Shown: positions 9,178 through 21,805 of the stretch, one piece after another
Layout of the letters: every line of letters starts with the position of its first letter
How positions within the stretch are numbered: the first letter of the stretch is position 1
From: Rhabditoides inermis
Lineage: Eukaryota > Nematoda > Chromadorea > Rhabditida > Rhabditidae
Assembly: GCA_963966185.1 (NCBI GenBank)
Contig: CAWZYM010000026.1
Coordinates: 248,001 to 312,000, forward strand
DNA length: 64,000 bases
Direction: 5' to 3'
Position numbers and translations under genes: made by a program
Notes under the pieces: model-generated
The model's database searches: none
Told to the model about the DNA's origin: nothing
What the model saw: the letters and a program-made list of their open reading frames with translations, nothing else

Positions 9178-9827
9178 ATCTATGCAATCATGTATAGCAG
9201 AAATACTGCGTCGCACAATAAACACCGATGGTATTGCTGGGAGAAAGCCCGCAATACAAGAGTGACAAGAATCATGTTAAATCGACTGCCAGCAGACTTC
9301 ACATCACTCATTAGCGCGCAAAAATCACTAATGAAACTAGATGGTGGTTGGTTGCACACAGACACAGGCGAGTGTCGGGGAAATATTTCGAGTGATTTCG
9401 ATCGGAGGAGGGAGGAAAAACGCGCGATATCTCCCTCCTCCCCCTTCTCTCGGCATGCGAACCACTCGAAGAAGGGAGGGAAACAGAAGAGTACAACTCG
9501 AGAAACACACATCACGTAGCCAAACACACGGAAGAACAGTGTTGTGAAACAGAGACAGCCCTACATTCTGCAAATCCGGATGAGAGGGGAGGGAAGAAGA
9601 GAGTGTGTGGGCGGATGAGAGAGTGCCGTCGGCTAGAGAAGGGACCCTGTGTTTGTTTGAGGCGCCGAGTGGATGGAGCCATTGGACACCCGCGCTGTTG
9701 AAGATGCGAAAAAGCGTCCCTCACCTGTTCTGTCCGAAACAGAAACATTATCTGTACCGTGTGGGCAATATTGGCATAGTTTCAATATTTGGACGTCTTG
9801 TCTTGAACTTCACTTAATAATGACGAC
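9178..9827. other. Intergenic, probable promoter side of the GST gene
   Basis: No supported gene. Short open frames here lack family resemblance and splice logic. The stretch separates the 5' end of the GST gene from the 3' end of the transporter on the same strand. Confidence 0.5.
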
Positions 9828-9833
9828 TTTATT
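9828..9833 (-). terminator. Polyadenylation signal AATAAA, transporter gene
   Basis: AATAAA on the minus strand about 410 bp past the transporter stop codon (10243), giving a plausible 3' UTR for that gene. A 73-codon open frame on the plus strand here (9855-10076) has no support. Confidence 0.4.
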
Positions 9834-10242
9834 ACAATCTCTCATCAACAAACAATGTCACGGAAACGTAAGGCAATTGACCCTGAAAAAATGTTAGAAA
9901 AGGAAACTTGGAACAATCTAGGCGGGGCACCGTCATTGGTTGTAGAGGACACAACAGTGGATATGTACACAGTGAAATTCGAACATCGGAATAGGTTAGT
10001 GAGAGGACAACGAGAGGTATACTGGCTCGAAGGTCAAAGAAGAACTCACTTACAAACAGTGAGGTCCTCGCAGTGAGCGAGGATAGTGAGTGAATGAGTG
10101 AGCCCAGTCCCCTCACAAGTAGTGGATACTAGAATTAGTAAGACATAACAACATGAAACAACCGTTAGATATGGCCATGGTTATTATAGCAAGTGATCGC
10201 GAGAGTGAGTGCGAGAGTGAGTGAGTGAGAGGAGAGAGCTGC

Positions 10243-12989
10243 CTAGACCGCATTCGCCTCTTCCAACCTCTTCCTCTCCTCTGCCGTCGCATGCACGTCT
10301 TCCAGTTTCTTCCGCACATCCGGAACCGTCACCAGCGTGCGACACGTGAACGACGTCAACGCGTCTGTAACGAGACGATACCGTAACCACAGCTACCGTA
10401 TACCATACCGTTAATCTTGGCGAGAGGAACGGGCAGAGTGGGAGGGCGGACAAAGAGGAAGTAGAAGACGAGGCCAGACAGAACGATTGCCACGCCGATG
10501 AGAGTGACCTGAAAAAAAAGAATACATATACAAACTACAGTTATAAAGCAGTATGGTTAGTACAAGTAATTTTCAAATACAACTATTCCAGATAAATGAT
10601 TGATTGATTAAAAATACAGTACCTGGAACTCCTCGATAGTGGGCACGAGAACGAGGGCGCAGGAGAGGAGGAAGAAGACGAAAGAGAGGGTGATCGGCAC
10701 ACGGATCGCGCCTGGAAAAGAGAGTGGATGTGTTGATTTCACAAGAAAGAACTTGAATGGTTTCAACTCATAATATTGTCAAATGTAATGTGACGGACAG
10801 TCCACCTCCACTCACCACTGTCCACCTCCATTTTCTTGTAGCGCAGGTACAACAGAGCCGCCATCGTCACTGCGCGCTGCAACAGAGTGCATCACTTACT
10901 ATACATTTCTGCTCCCCTTTCGTCACATCTCTCTCTCTTCTCTCCACTCTCACCTCCCTCCCTCCCTACTCTCTCACCTGTGCCCACATGACAAAGGTGA
11001 CGTAGTTGATGAGAGTGTCAATGTCGACAAACGATATGGCCACAGTGAGGATCGTCTGAAAAGGCGTGTGAATACACAGTGGCTATGACACTGTCAATGC
11101 TTACCTGCGCGAGAACGGCGGCGCGGGGGCTTCCGGTGAGTTGGTTGAGGCAGCTCATGAAGGGCGGCAGGTGGCCTTCGCGGGCAGCCGCGTGCATGTA
11201 CCTGCAACATGAAAGTATCACAGCACTGTGGGCAACAACGAATCCCTCCGCCCAGTGTGACTCCACACAACACAACAGGCGCATTTCAAACATCCTCAAT
11301 TCGTATTCCTCACCGACTGCCGCAGAAGATGTTGCTGTTGAGGGTTCCGATGAGGAGAAGGGCCACTGAACGATAACAATGCAGTCCCCAATCCCTCCCC
11401 CTCAACTCACCCATGAACGGAATCGCGTAGGAAAAGTTGCCGAGGACCTTCTGCGCGAACAGCTGCAAACAAACAGGTAAACAAGTAAACAACAAACAGA
11501 CAACGTACGGCGGCGACAGCCCTGCTACTCAGCATCTCTTCCTTGCTCAACACAACAAAGTAGGCGACGTTGATGGCGGTGTACGTCACACACACGATCG
11601 AGATACCAGAGAGCAGAGACAGCGGCATCGTACTAGAACAATAGCAATCAAATCAATCAAATCATATGACACGTGATTGAAACTCAACAAATACGTACCG
11701 CTTGGGTTTGTGTATCTCGGGTGTTCCGTAGTTGAGGATGTCCCATCCCGCATAGCTCCACAGGCCTCCATATGTGGCGAGGGCCAGCGAGCCAGCGCCC
11801 CACTTGGAACCATCCATCATGTTCTCCAGGTTGTGCGTCCAGCCTCAAACATACAATCTCTCTCTCTGTCTCTCTCTGTCTCTCTCCCTCACCTTGGAAG
11901 ATGAGGAAGTAGAACCCGGCTCCAATAATCACAGCCATAGCCAGCATTTTCGCTCCAGTAACAATCACCTAAAAGTAACGTACTTTCATCTACAATCTCT
12001 GATCGTACCTGGAATCGCGCGGCCGCCTTATCCAGCGAGTACCAGTTGAGAAGAGTGAGCAGACCGGAAACAGATAGGTAAACAAACAACCAAACAAGCA
12101 TGACTCACCGAGGAGGACGAATCCGATTCCCTTCTCGGCAATGCTGTGATAGGGCTCATCGAGGACGATCAGAGGAGACAGGCCGGTCACTGCAATCACA
12201 CACTCATCAATCAGTATCATTCGAATCAGAATGAATACAAAGAGACAATATGTCCATCCTCGAGAAGGAAAATAAATAAGAATAATGTCTACTCACCAAT
12301 ATACTGTCCAAAGGTCTGCGCCTGCACGGCTGCCGAGGCGGGGTAGGTGAGAAGGACAGACACCTAGAGGGAACATCTTCTCCTCCTCCCTCTCTATTCG
12401 TCTTCCTTCTCCCACTCCTCCCCCTCCTTCTCCTTCTCCTTCTCCCACTCCCCCTTCTCCTCCTCCTCCCTCTCCATTCGTCTTCCTTCTCCTCTTCCTT
12501 CTCCCACTCCTCCCCCTCCTTCTCCTTCTCCCACTCCCCCTTCTCCTCCTCTTCTTCATTTTCTCCTTCTCCTTCTCCTCCTCCTCCTCTTCCTCCTCCA
12601 CCTCCCCCTCCTTCTCCTTCTCTCTACCCCCCCCCCCATACTCACCCACATGAATGCGAACGCAGCCGCGTGCCATCCCACGAAGCAGCAGTACGCAAAG
12701 TCGCATCCCGGCTCCAGAATAGACGTGCCCAGCTCGATATACGAAACAGAACCTGTATCATGTTATTCGTTATTCAATTATTTCATTTATAATATGTTTG
12801 TAATGAGTTTATTTCTTTATGCTACACTTTTGCGGCGCGCGTGCTCTATGTTTTGATTTGCTATCATTTGATCTCGCGACTAGCCACTGACCACATGACT
12901 CCTTTCCCCCGCTTTTGATCAGATATCAAAGTCTTAGAAGGCGCTTACACTCCGTGATATATTTCTCGCCACATTTATCGCGGATCATG

Positions 12990-13028
<39 letters not shown>

Positions 13029-13469
13029 CGGCCTGCAGACGTCCCATTCACTATCAAAATCACACCAGCGCTGATAAGCCGTCGATAGGTAGTTCACGTC
13101 GCAAAATTGATAAATTCTGATAAAATCCGTTGGAAAAGGTCTATCGGGGTGTGTCAAACTCGGAAAAAGTAGATGAACTGACAGCTACTGTGCAAGAGGA
13201 ACTACAGCCACAGTATAACACAACAGTACAGTACGACTCACCGAGAAGGGATATGATTCCACAGGCTATCCAGACAATAAGGGAGAGTCCGACCGATCCA
13301 GTATATCCCAGAATAGAAGTGGGAGTGATGAAGATACCAGACCCGATTATATTACCTACAAACATTATCATCAATCAATATACTATGGATGACATCACCC
13401 ACCGACAACATAGCTGGTGCACTCGAGGAAACCCATCTTATTCGCCCGTACTTCTTCATTTTCGGTCAT
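10243..13469 (-). CDS. SLC7/LAT-type amino-acid transporter light chain (AAT-like)
   Basis: Twelve-pass amino-acid exchanger of the APC superfamily. In vertebrates such light chains pair with a 4F2hc-type heavy chain at the plasma membrane. The start is [20 protein letters not shown] (ATG 13467-13469). It is followed by the family signature [20 protein letters not shown] in TM1, [13 protein letters not shown] after TM2, and TM segments such as [58 protein letters not shown] and [13 protein letters not shown]. The amphipathic cytoplasmic tail ends [21 protein letters not shown] and TAG (10243-10245). Roughly 15 exons; most introns are short, one (12362-12632) is almost pure pyrimidine on the plus strand. 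Substrate specificity cannot be read from the sequence. Confidence 0.9.
12362..12640. repeat. Polypyrimidine intronic tract (CTCCTTCTC-type)
   Basis: About 270 bp of C/T only, with nested copies of CTTCTCCTTCTCCCACTCC and similar phrases, inside an intron of the transporter. It reads purine-only in the transcript. It can form triplex DNA and probably grew by slippage. Confidence 0.85.
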
Positions 13470-14558
13470 TATGCTGAAAAACATGCGTAAAGTATAACAG
13501 GTCACGCAAAACTTCCAGTATCGAATCGAACAAACGATGTGAATTGTGTTCCGATTGTAAACAAGAATAATGTCGTCGTATAAAACTATTTTATCTTCAT
13601 GAAAACATCAACCGAGTACACGCAACTCTTCTGTCATTCTGTAAGTAGAACTCTACAAGAACCGGGTATGAGGGAGGGACACACTGATAGAACTGTAGAT
13701 ATGTGATATTATGAATATATCTGCATGTAATCTATGGGAACAGACCGAATTGGCTACACGAAACGAGAAGAAAAAACACGCGACCGAAGATAAGCACAGT
13801 CTCATTGAGACAGATAAATCAATGGAGAATGAATGGATGAGACGGAGAATCTCGCACCCTTATGGGCAAATCAAGCAATCATTGTGGAATAAATACACAT
13901 ACGTACATATCACATCGGAATATGGGGGAGAACACGACTGTATATATCATAGAGCAGCTGAACGGCCAGTGATCACTGCGCGACAACACATTCTTGCGTC
14001 AGCCAGCAATGACCAGAGGACAAAGAGAGAGAAGCGGGGAAGAGATGAAATGGACTGTCGACGACATTCGAAACAGCAACAGAGAGTGAGAGAAACACAT
14101 GTGGTGAGTGGAGAGAGACATGTAAATGCCGAGTGTCTCGTCTCGTCGAAAAGAGAAGGGCAGATGCAATCTACCCACTCCCCACTCAGCACCCTTCGAT
14201 ACGCATCTCTCACCGCCCAAACCGAAATAACACTCGTCACCTGAAAAAGACGGACACAGTCATTACACGAACACCACACACTCTCCACATTCAATAGATC
14301 AAACGCTGAGACGAATTCGCACGCTTCATCGCTATACGAACGTGAAAAGCTGTGCCAACAGCTGACCACCGGCGCGTAAATTTGAATGTGTGTGAGTGAA
14401 CACGTGGGAAAGAGAGAGAACTCTAGTGAGAGAGAGAATGAGAGGCTGTCAAAAGCACATTCTCAAAACTCACGGGCATTACTTTTTTGGCAGTAAAGGA
14501 AAATGTATGTTCGGAATAGTGAGATGTGTATTCGAACTCAAGAAATTCCAGACTCACC
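13470..14558. other. Interval between transporter start and HD-PTP stop, no gene seen
   Basis: Both neighbours are on the minus strand, 1.09 kb apart, so this holds the HD-PTP 3' UTR and the transporter promoter. A 177-codon open frame on the plus strand (13711-14244) is mostly charged low-complexity sequence and I recognise nothing in it. Confidence 0.5.
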
Positions 14559-15066
14559 CTACTGCTTCCAGAACGGATCGAGCTGGTTGAGCGGGTCGCG
14601 GGGGTCTTTCGGGGGAAGAGCAGTGCCTGAAACGGACCATTCCCTCCTCTCTCTCTCTCTCCCCTCTCACCTCCCGCCCTGATCGCCTCGTGCAGCTGTC
14701 TCTTCTCCAGCTTGGCCTTGTCTCCCGGCCCCACTTCGAACTTGCCAGGATCCATCACATCCGACACCGGAAGCGGTTGCGGATGCTGAATAGCAAACAT
14801 CACCTACCGAACAGGTGAACAAATCTCTCCGTCCCACCTGCGCTCCCCAGGGGTTGCTGGCGTGAGGCTGCACCCCGTGTCCATTGTGTGCCTGCTGCTG
14901 GCCGTTGGTCGGATAGCACACCGTGCTCGCACCCATCATGTGCAGGTTCTCAAACATATCTGTATTTTCTCTTAAAAGTACTTGCGTAAAGATATTCACT
15001 TTGTCTTAACCCAATGCAACAAAAGCACATGCATAAAACGTTTACAAATACTAACACCAACCTGAG

Positions 15067-15135
<69 letters not shown>

Positions 15136-18100
15136 CTTTCTCCATCCTAATATTGACGTTATTCGTTTGTATCCTTATATTACAAATGTTACTTCAACAC
15201 AACAGTCCGGTATGCGCAGGTTTGTGTTAGTATTTGTAAACGTTTTATGCATGTGCTTTTGTTGCATTGGGTTAAGACAAAGTGAATATCTTTACGCAAG
15301 TACTTTTAAGAGAAAATGTATGTGCTTTTGTTAAATTTCATTGAAATTTTTACTATGCGCTGAATCTTTACTTGCTTTATTTCTCACTATCTCACTAAAC
15401 TCTTTTTTCCCCTCTCCCTCTCCCGCTCCCGCTCTCTCTCTCCCTCTCCCACTCCCACTCTCTCTCTCTCTCCCCTCCCTCCCTCTCTCTCTCTTTCTCT
15501 TTCTTTCTCACTCTCTTCACTCTCCCCCTCTCTTTCTCTCTCGCTCTCTTCTTTCTCCCCTGTTCTTTCTCTCCTTCCTCTCTCTCTCTCTTTCTCTCTT
15601 TTCTCTTTGCAGATCACAAGTATTCACAGATTGTAGTTACGTTTCACAAAACGTTTTTCACGTGTTTTCTACCAGACGGTATCGCGTCTCGACCTGGTTA
15701 TCGTGAACCGGCCAAAATATGCAAACCCGGCGCGCATTAGACGCTGGCAGCGGCGAGGCTGGCTACACGCTGGGTGCAAGTTGGGTGCACGTTGGAAAAA
15801 CTCGGCGGTCAGCGTGACGGGAAGGAAGGAAGGAAGGAAACGCTGGCCTCTCGCCTCATGGGTGCGCACGATTGCTCATAACTTCTTTCGGGGAAAAGAT
15901 ACAAAGATGCCACCGACCAGTGAAATGGCCTACGGAACGGTGCGAATCTAACTAACATGATTTGGATGAGTTCACATTGTTGCTAACATGACCTTTGCAT
16001 ATCGCTAATTGAAAATTCTGGCGCGAGCCCTATCCTAAGCCAAAAGAGAGGGCGCTGCGCGCCCTCTCTAATTATTACAATTTTAGTGAATATTTGTTTA
16101 TTTTTTTTCTCCCCTCCCACCTGCTGATTGGCCACGACTGGCTGTTGTTGCTGGGGGATTGGCTGGACGGCGGCGGCCGGTCTCTGCTGCTGTGGCTGGG
16201 GCTGTGGCTGGGGCGCCTGCACTGCCTGCTGCGGAGGCTGCAGAGGAGGGAGAGACGCCGCTTCCTTGTGAGCCGGCTGCTGCTGCGCGATCATCGAAGC
16301 TGCAGACAATGTCACCCCATACACATCCCATCCACCCTTCGACTCACTGGCTGGCTGTAGAGGAGGCGGCAGCTGCAGGTCGCCCAGCAGAGACGACAAC
16401 AGGTCCTAGACACACACCCTCTACTCCATTCCATCCACACCTCACAACGCACCACATTAGATGACTGCTGTTGTTGCTGCTGGGGCGGCGGTGCGGGCTG
16501 GGCGGCTGCTCCATTCTGGTACTGCACACCATTGTGCATCGGTGGGGCAGGCGCGGGAGTGGGCGCGGGAGCCGGCTGCTGTTGCTGCGCCACTCCATTC
16601 CACTGAAACCACCACTGTCCACCCACCCCCGTTCTCTCTTCCCACCTGTCCGTTCATCGGAGCAGCTCCTCCTCCTCCTCCTCCCGCTCCGCGATGCCAG
16701 GGCGATGCGCCTCCCATCATCGACTGATTCGAGTGGAAGGGAGACTGTGTGGGATCGAAGGACGACGGCTGCTGAAATATGGACTACCACATTGTGCACC
16801 TGCATAAACGACACACCTGCATGTACTGCGGCTGCTGCGCTGGCTGGGGTGCTGGCGGCGCGGGAGCAGGTGCGGCCGCAGCCACGGGAGTGGCAGGCGG
16901 CTGGGCGGGCGGGCCTCCTGGGTAGCCAGCGTAGGCCTGCTGGACAGGCTGCTGGGGCACGTAGTACTGCTGGTGTGTCACCGGAGGAGGCGCGGCCGCC
17001 TGCGGGAGATGGGGCACCGGCTGCTGCAATGGCGCCTCCCCCGCAGGCGACTGCTGCTGCGGCGGTTGGATAGGACGGAACGGACTCTGCGAGTGCGCCT
17101 GGCTCACAGGGGGCGGCGCCTGCGAGGGCGGGGCGAGCGGCTGGCCGTGGTTCACCGAGGGCGGCATCTGGTAGCCCATCTGCTGCTGCTGGTACGTCAT
17201 TGACGGAACGCTCGTCAGAGACGGTTGTGTCTGAAAAAAGACATTTTTTCTCGATGATATAACACGAGTCCACTCACCATATCGGTGGCCAGTGAGTGGC
17301 CGCTGGCAGAGTGATGGAGCGGCTGAGGAGGCAGCGACTGCATCGGAGCAGCTGGCATGTGGTGAGTGGGCGGAGCCTGCGAGGGCAGAGCTTGTATGTG
17401 GTGAGTGGGCGGGCCCTGTGGAGGCGGAGCCTGCTGCATGGGTGGCGGCGACGCGTATACCTGCCCTCCTCCCATAGATGTCGGGGGCGCATACTGCTGA
17501 TACGCGGGCTGACTGGGAGGATACTGGTATCCCATCGCAGCTCCTTGGTAGTGCTGCGGGGGCGGGGCGTGCGGGGGAGGAGCATGCTGCTGAGGGGGCG
17601 GAGTTGGCGTCGCGTGATGGTTGTTGAGATGCGGGGAGGGAGAATGGCTGAAACCACACCAGTACGGCGAGAAACGTTATGTCAATCACCTGTAGTGATG
17701 TTGCGGGGGCGGAGCCTGGTGGGGCGGGGCGTAGGGCTGGCGGGCAGGCATGTGCACAGGCGGGAGGGAATGATGGGGCATGGGAACGTGCTGCTGCCAC
17801 GGCGCAGGCGATCCTGCAATGCAATTCCCCCGTCCCTCTCTCCCTCTCTTCCCCATCCACTCACCCTCGACTGGACTCATCTGGAACGAGCTCACACTGC
17901 TCGGTGTGGGCGACGGCGGCATCGAGACGTGCGGCGGCAGCTGCGGCGAGGGGGCGTGTCCCATGGGGGCGGGGCCACGGGGCGACGGCGCGCCGCCGGC
18001 CATCTTGTTGCGGTAGTAGTCCATGTAGTCTCCGAGACGCGGCCGGGCTCCGCGGGCCGCGGGCGCTCCTCCTCCTCCTCCCATCTCTCCTCCACCCATT

Positions 18101-20079
18101 CCCATGCCTGCTCCTCCTCCCACCGGCCCGCCAAAGTCCTCCATAGCAGCCCGCGCCTCTCGCGCCCTCTGCAGAGTTGCCATCTTTTCCTCGAGTGCGC
18201 GCTTCTCCGCGTCTCGCTTCGCCCGCTCCGACGCGTCTCAACACATTTGATAGACAATCGATAAATCAATCACTACTCACATGCAGCCTCTATGCCCTCG
18301 ACAGCCATGGCGAGCTTCTCGAGACGAGTGCGCAGCTGCTGGTAGAAGGCGAATCCTTCGGCAGACTGAACAACAAATGAGTAAAACACAACAAACAATG
18401 TGTACCTTGGTGGAAACGTCCATAAACACGTCGTGAGCGGCAATCAGCTGAACAACGTGCTGCTCGGTGCTGAAACAACCCTTCTCTCCTGCTCGCTGCT
18501 CCCTCTCCTCTCCTCCTCCACCCACCCCCGCATCTGCTCCCTCCTTCTCCTCCGCTCCTCCGCAAAGTCCGCGTTCGCCTCTGTGAGCGCGTGCAGGATG
18601 GCGTCCTGTGCCAGCAGGTTCTGGTCAATGTACTTGATGGTCTGTTCGTGCTTGGCCAGCTCCTGCTGGAATGTCTCCTGCAAGGACACTCGTCTCGCCC
18701 CTTCTCTCCCCACTGTGTCCACCTGGCAGTCGAGGTCCCTCTCTGCGAGGAGTCGCTTGGCGATCGAGTCTGCTGCCAGCTCGTCGGAGAGGGTCTTGGC
18801 TAGAGAGGCGCGCTGCACCTGCATCTCCGTCGTCTTGTCCAGCATGCGACGCATCGCAGCCACCTCGGGTGTGTCGCCTACACAGTCCATCAATGATCAC
18901 CCTCCCAGTATTCCTCCCCACCCCTGTTGTGCGCGTCGTCTCCCGTGATGTGCTGGGTGAGTGTGTGGAGTGGCAGACCGAGCAGGTGGAGCTGGTCCGA
19001 GTGCGCCGCCAACGCCTTGTGCAGCTCCGCGTTGTTCAGACTGCGACGGCGAGTCAACCCTCTCCCTCCCCCCTCTCCCTTACCGTGCCTGTCCGTGATG
19101 CTCGCCCAGCCTCTTCAGCTCGCTGCGAATCGCGCGGAAACCCTCGTCCGACGTCTACAACCACTCTTCTCTCTCTCTCTCTCTCCCTCCTACTACCCCT
19201 CACCAGCTGTGGCGACTCGATGGTGTCCAGTCTTCCGGCCAGCTCGGCCAGTTTGGATTCGACCTCTCGCGCCTCGTCGCCCACCTCTGCCACAACACAC
19301 AATAGCACATCCACACCCCCCCCACTCACTGTGCAGTCCATCTAGCACGTGGCTGAATGCGTCCGGCTGCGAGTTGAAGGCGGCGTTCCTCTCGAGGAGG
19401 GCGTCTGGCAGTCGCGGCGGCGCGCCGTCCAGCTGCAGCTCGGCCAGCTTGAGGGACGCGACGAACGCCTCCAGCTCGTCGTCCCTCCTCTCCACCCTCT
19501 GCAGGACAGTCCTCTTGAGGGCCGCCTTCGCCTCCTCGTACTGGGACACTGCCTGCAGCACGCTGGGTGGGAGCAGGGCTCCGAACAGGTCCTCTCCCCC
19601 CACCGACGGGTCCAGCGGGTCGAACGCGCACGGCTTCACCTTGCACAGACCCTCAAATGCACGAAATGATAATAAAAAGACAATCGTGAATACGAACTGA
19701 CTGAATTTTCAATAGAAAAAGACATCACTTCAAACATCAAATCAAATGTTCATATTCAGAATAGTTCCGAAAAAGGCCTGACATGAATTAATTTTAACAC
19801 AAACTAAAATAGCCCACCTCTCCGACTAGCAGTTCCTCCCTCGGAGGCACGCGGTCGTGGTAGATGAAGTCGTTCTCCTTCTTCGCATTCTCCTCCCTGT
19901 AATCACACAACTAGGCCCCGCCCCTCTCGTCCCGCCCACTCACTTGGCTTTGACCACGTCGTACATGAAGTTGACAGCCTGGCGGATCGTCTCGCGCTTC
20001 TCCTTCTCCGCGTTCTTCACCGCCTGGTTCACGTGGGCCAGGGCGAGCTGGTACTGGCCGAGTCTGAAGAGGGAGGGAG

Positions 20080-20118
<39 letters not shown>

Positions 20119-20428
20119 CCCCGCCCCTCTCTCTACCCACCTCGTTCCATACTTCTGCTCCTCGTCTGCCTGCTGCCCCATACACAGCTGTGCAATCGCT
20201 CCGTACACATCGCTCTTGACCGAACACGTACGAAGCCACTCCTGCAATCAATCCGTCAATCAATCAATCAATCAGTCAATCAATCAAACACGTACCTTGT
20301 AACGTCCGCTGCTGACCATCTCGCCCAGTTGGCTGTTCTCCACGTGGCGTCGACACTCGGAGTACAAGTCGCGCAGGTGGGCAGCCAGACGGGCGATCAC
20401 CGCGTGGCTCCTGGAAGGGGGAGGTTGG

Positions 20429-20473
<45 letters not shown>

Positions 20474-21805
20474 GGGAGAGAGAGGGGGAAGAGAGCGAGA
20501 GAGAGAGAGATAGAGCGAGAGAGAGAGGGCGAGAGAGAAAGGGAGAGATGAGCGCCAACCTGTGATCGAGCAGCGACTTCTCCACCAGACACTCCTGCGC
20601 TTGGCCCTGGAATAGAATCGAGTTGTACAGTGAACACGAAACAACAACAATCAACCCACCAGGAGTACGTTGATGTAGAAGGTGAGCATGTCGGGGTCGA
20701 AGTCGAGGCTGCTCCACTTGCTGCAGCCCGTGTTGTCCCTCAGATACTGCAGGGGCCACGCCGCCCATTGCAGGTGCATGAACGCGTTCTTGATAGACTG
20801 GAACAGAACGGGTATTCATCCAACATTATCACAGAACGTAATAACACATATCTTGATCTATTGCAAGAGCATGAACATTCTTTGAATATAAAGACCCGAA
20901 ATCAATTCCAGAATCCACCCACATTTTCGCTGTCCCTCGGTTCGGCGGCCGCGATTCCCGCGTGCACGGCAGAGATGTTGAAGAGCACGCACGCACTGAA
21001 CAAGCAGCCCCATATCACAACACAAGGCATACTGTATGATTCCTTTCACATTGATGTGATTGCGTTGTCATACTCACGGATTCCAGACAAATCTCTGTGA
21101 CTCTTCACTCTAACACAACAAAACACGACGCACCGCTCGTAATTGACATCCTCGTAGGTGAGCGTGTTGGGCATATCGAGGAGGCGGTCCAGCCTGTGCA
21201 CAATCAATCAATAACCAAACCCATTATCAATCAATACTCACCACTCGAATCCGAAGCGCAACTCGTCGTTCTCCTCCATAGGAAAGCGGTTTTTCATGAA
21301 ACCGAGCTGCGCATAGTACCTGAGGTAACCAATAGGTAAACAAGAAGTAAACAACGTGTAAACATAGAAGTAGGAACAGAATACCGAATAAACACACACC
21401 GCTTGAGTACGCAGGCCATTTCGACGTCGCAGCGGAACTGCCCGATTTCCTAAAATGTATTCGTATATATGATGGTCCTGGATAACGATTTGAATTGCTA
21501 ACACAATGCATAAGCGAGAGTGAATGAATAACACTTACGAGTCGCATGTGCTGTAGCTCCCTGAGCGGCTGATCGAAGTCCGACGGGTCGGCTTGGAACC
21601 GCATGAGAATGTACTGTAACAGGAGAGGGTACGAGAGACGTGACACCATCACCCACCTCCTTCACTCGCAGCAGGTACTCCTCGTCGAAGGTGCCCTGCG
21701 GAGTCTTCATCTCCGGCGCCAACATTGGCAATCTGTGCAGCACGTGGTAAACAACAACAAGTGAATAAGTGAACAAGTAAGTGAATACCTGGGAAGACCC
21801 TCCAT
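14559..21805 (-). CDS. ego-2: HD-PTP/EGO-2-like BRO1-domain protein without a phosphatase domain
   Basis: ESCRT-associated adaptor for endosomal sorting. It starts MEGLPRLPMLAPEMKTPQG (ATG 21803-21805), like HD-PTP. The BRO1 domain spans roughly 21.8-19.85 kb with landmarks LRELQHMRL, FRCDVEMACVLKRYYAQLGF, TYEDVNYERACVLFNISAVH and QLCMGQQADEEQKYG. The linker ENDFIYHDRVPPREELLVGE and FDPLDPSVGGEDLFGALLP follows, as in the HD-PTP V domain. A coiled helical part ends near 18.2 kb, then a long Pro/Gln/His/Met-rich region (18.2-16.1 kb). After an intron of about 1.1 kb with a hairpin come NLHMMGASTVCYPTNGQ and a tail ending PKDPRDPLNQLDPFWKQ, TAG 14559-14561. No tyrosine phosphatase domain (HCxxGxxR) is found. 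The join into the 14.96 kb exon needs a phase-1 donor I could not place, so a small exon may be missing. Gene name by inferred orthology. Confidence 0.85.
14966..15319. repeat. Intronic inverted repeat around a (CT)n spacer
   Basis: Two arms of about 100 bp (14966-15065 and 15212-15319) are near-perfect reverse complements. One phrase of the left arm is CCAATGCAACAAAAGCACAT; its complement lies near 15257. The loop holds (CT)n at 15067-15141. The left arm reaches the splice acceptor of the next HD-PTP exon (AGAAAATACAG on the minus strand); the right arm has AGAAAATGTATG there. The RNA would form a long hairpin beside an acceptor. Confidence 0.9.
15390..15610. repeat. CT-rich low-complexity tract
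   Basis: Mixed CT/CCCT repeats in the same HD-PTP intron as the hairpin. No gene is supported in the remainder of this intron (15.6-16.1 kb). Confidence 0.8.
16046..16068. repeat. Perfect 10-bp palindrome with 3-base loop
   Basis: GAGAGGGCGC, TGC, GCGCCCTCTC. GC-rich hairpin within an HD-PTP intron, close to the exon that follows at 16.1 kb. Function unknown. Confidence 0.8.
20430..20530. repeat. (GA)n microsatellite, HD-PTP intron
   Basis: Interrupted GA repeats of about 100 bp between two BRO1-coding exons. Confidence 0.9.

Noticed and set aside
9855..10076. 73-codon frame starting MSRKRKAIDPEKM
   Set aside because: Lies antisense to the likely 3' UTR of the transporter and shows no recognisable domain.
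12293..12706. 137-codon Glu/Arg/Gly-rich minus-strand frame
   Set aside because: Translation of the pyrimidine-only intron plus parts of flanking transporter exons in the wrong frame.
13711..14244. 177-codon open frame on the plus strand
   Set aside because: Charged, low-complexity, no splice context and no recognised similarity; lies in the gap between two minus-strand genes.
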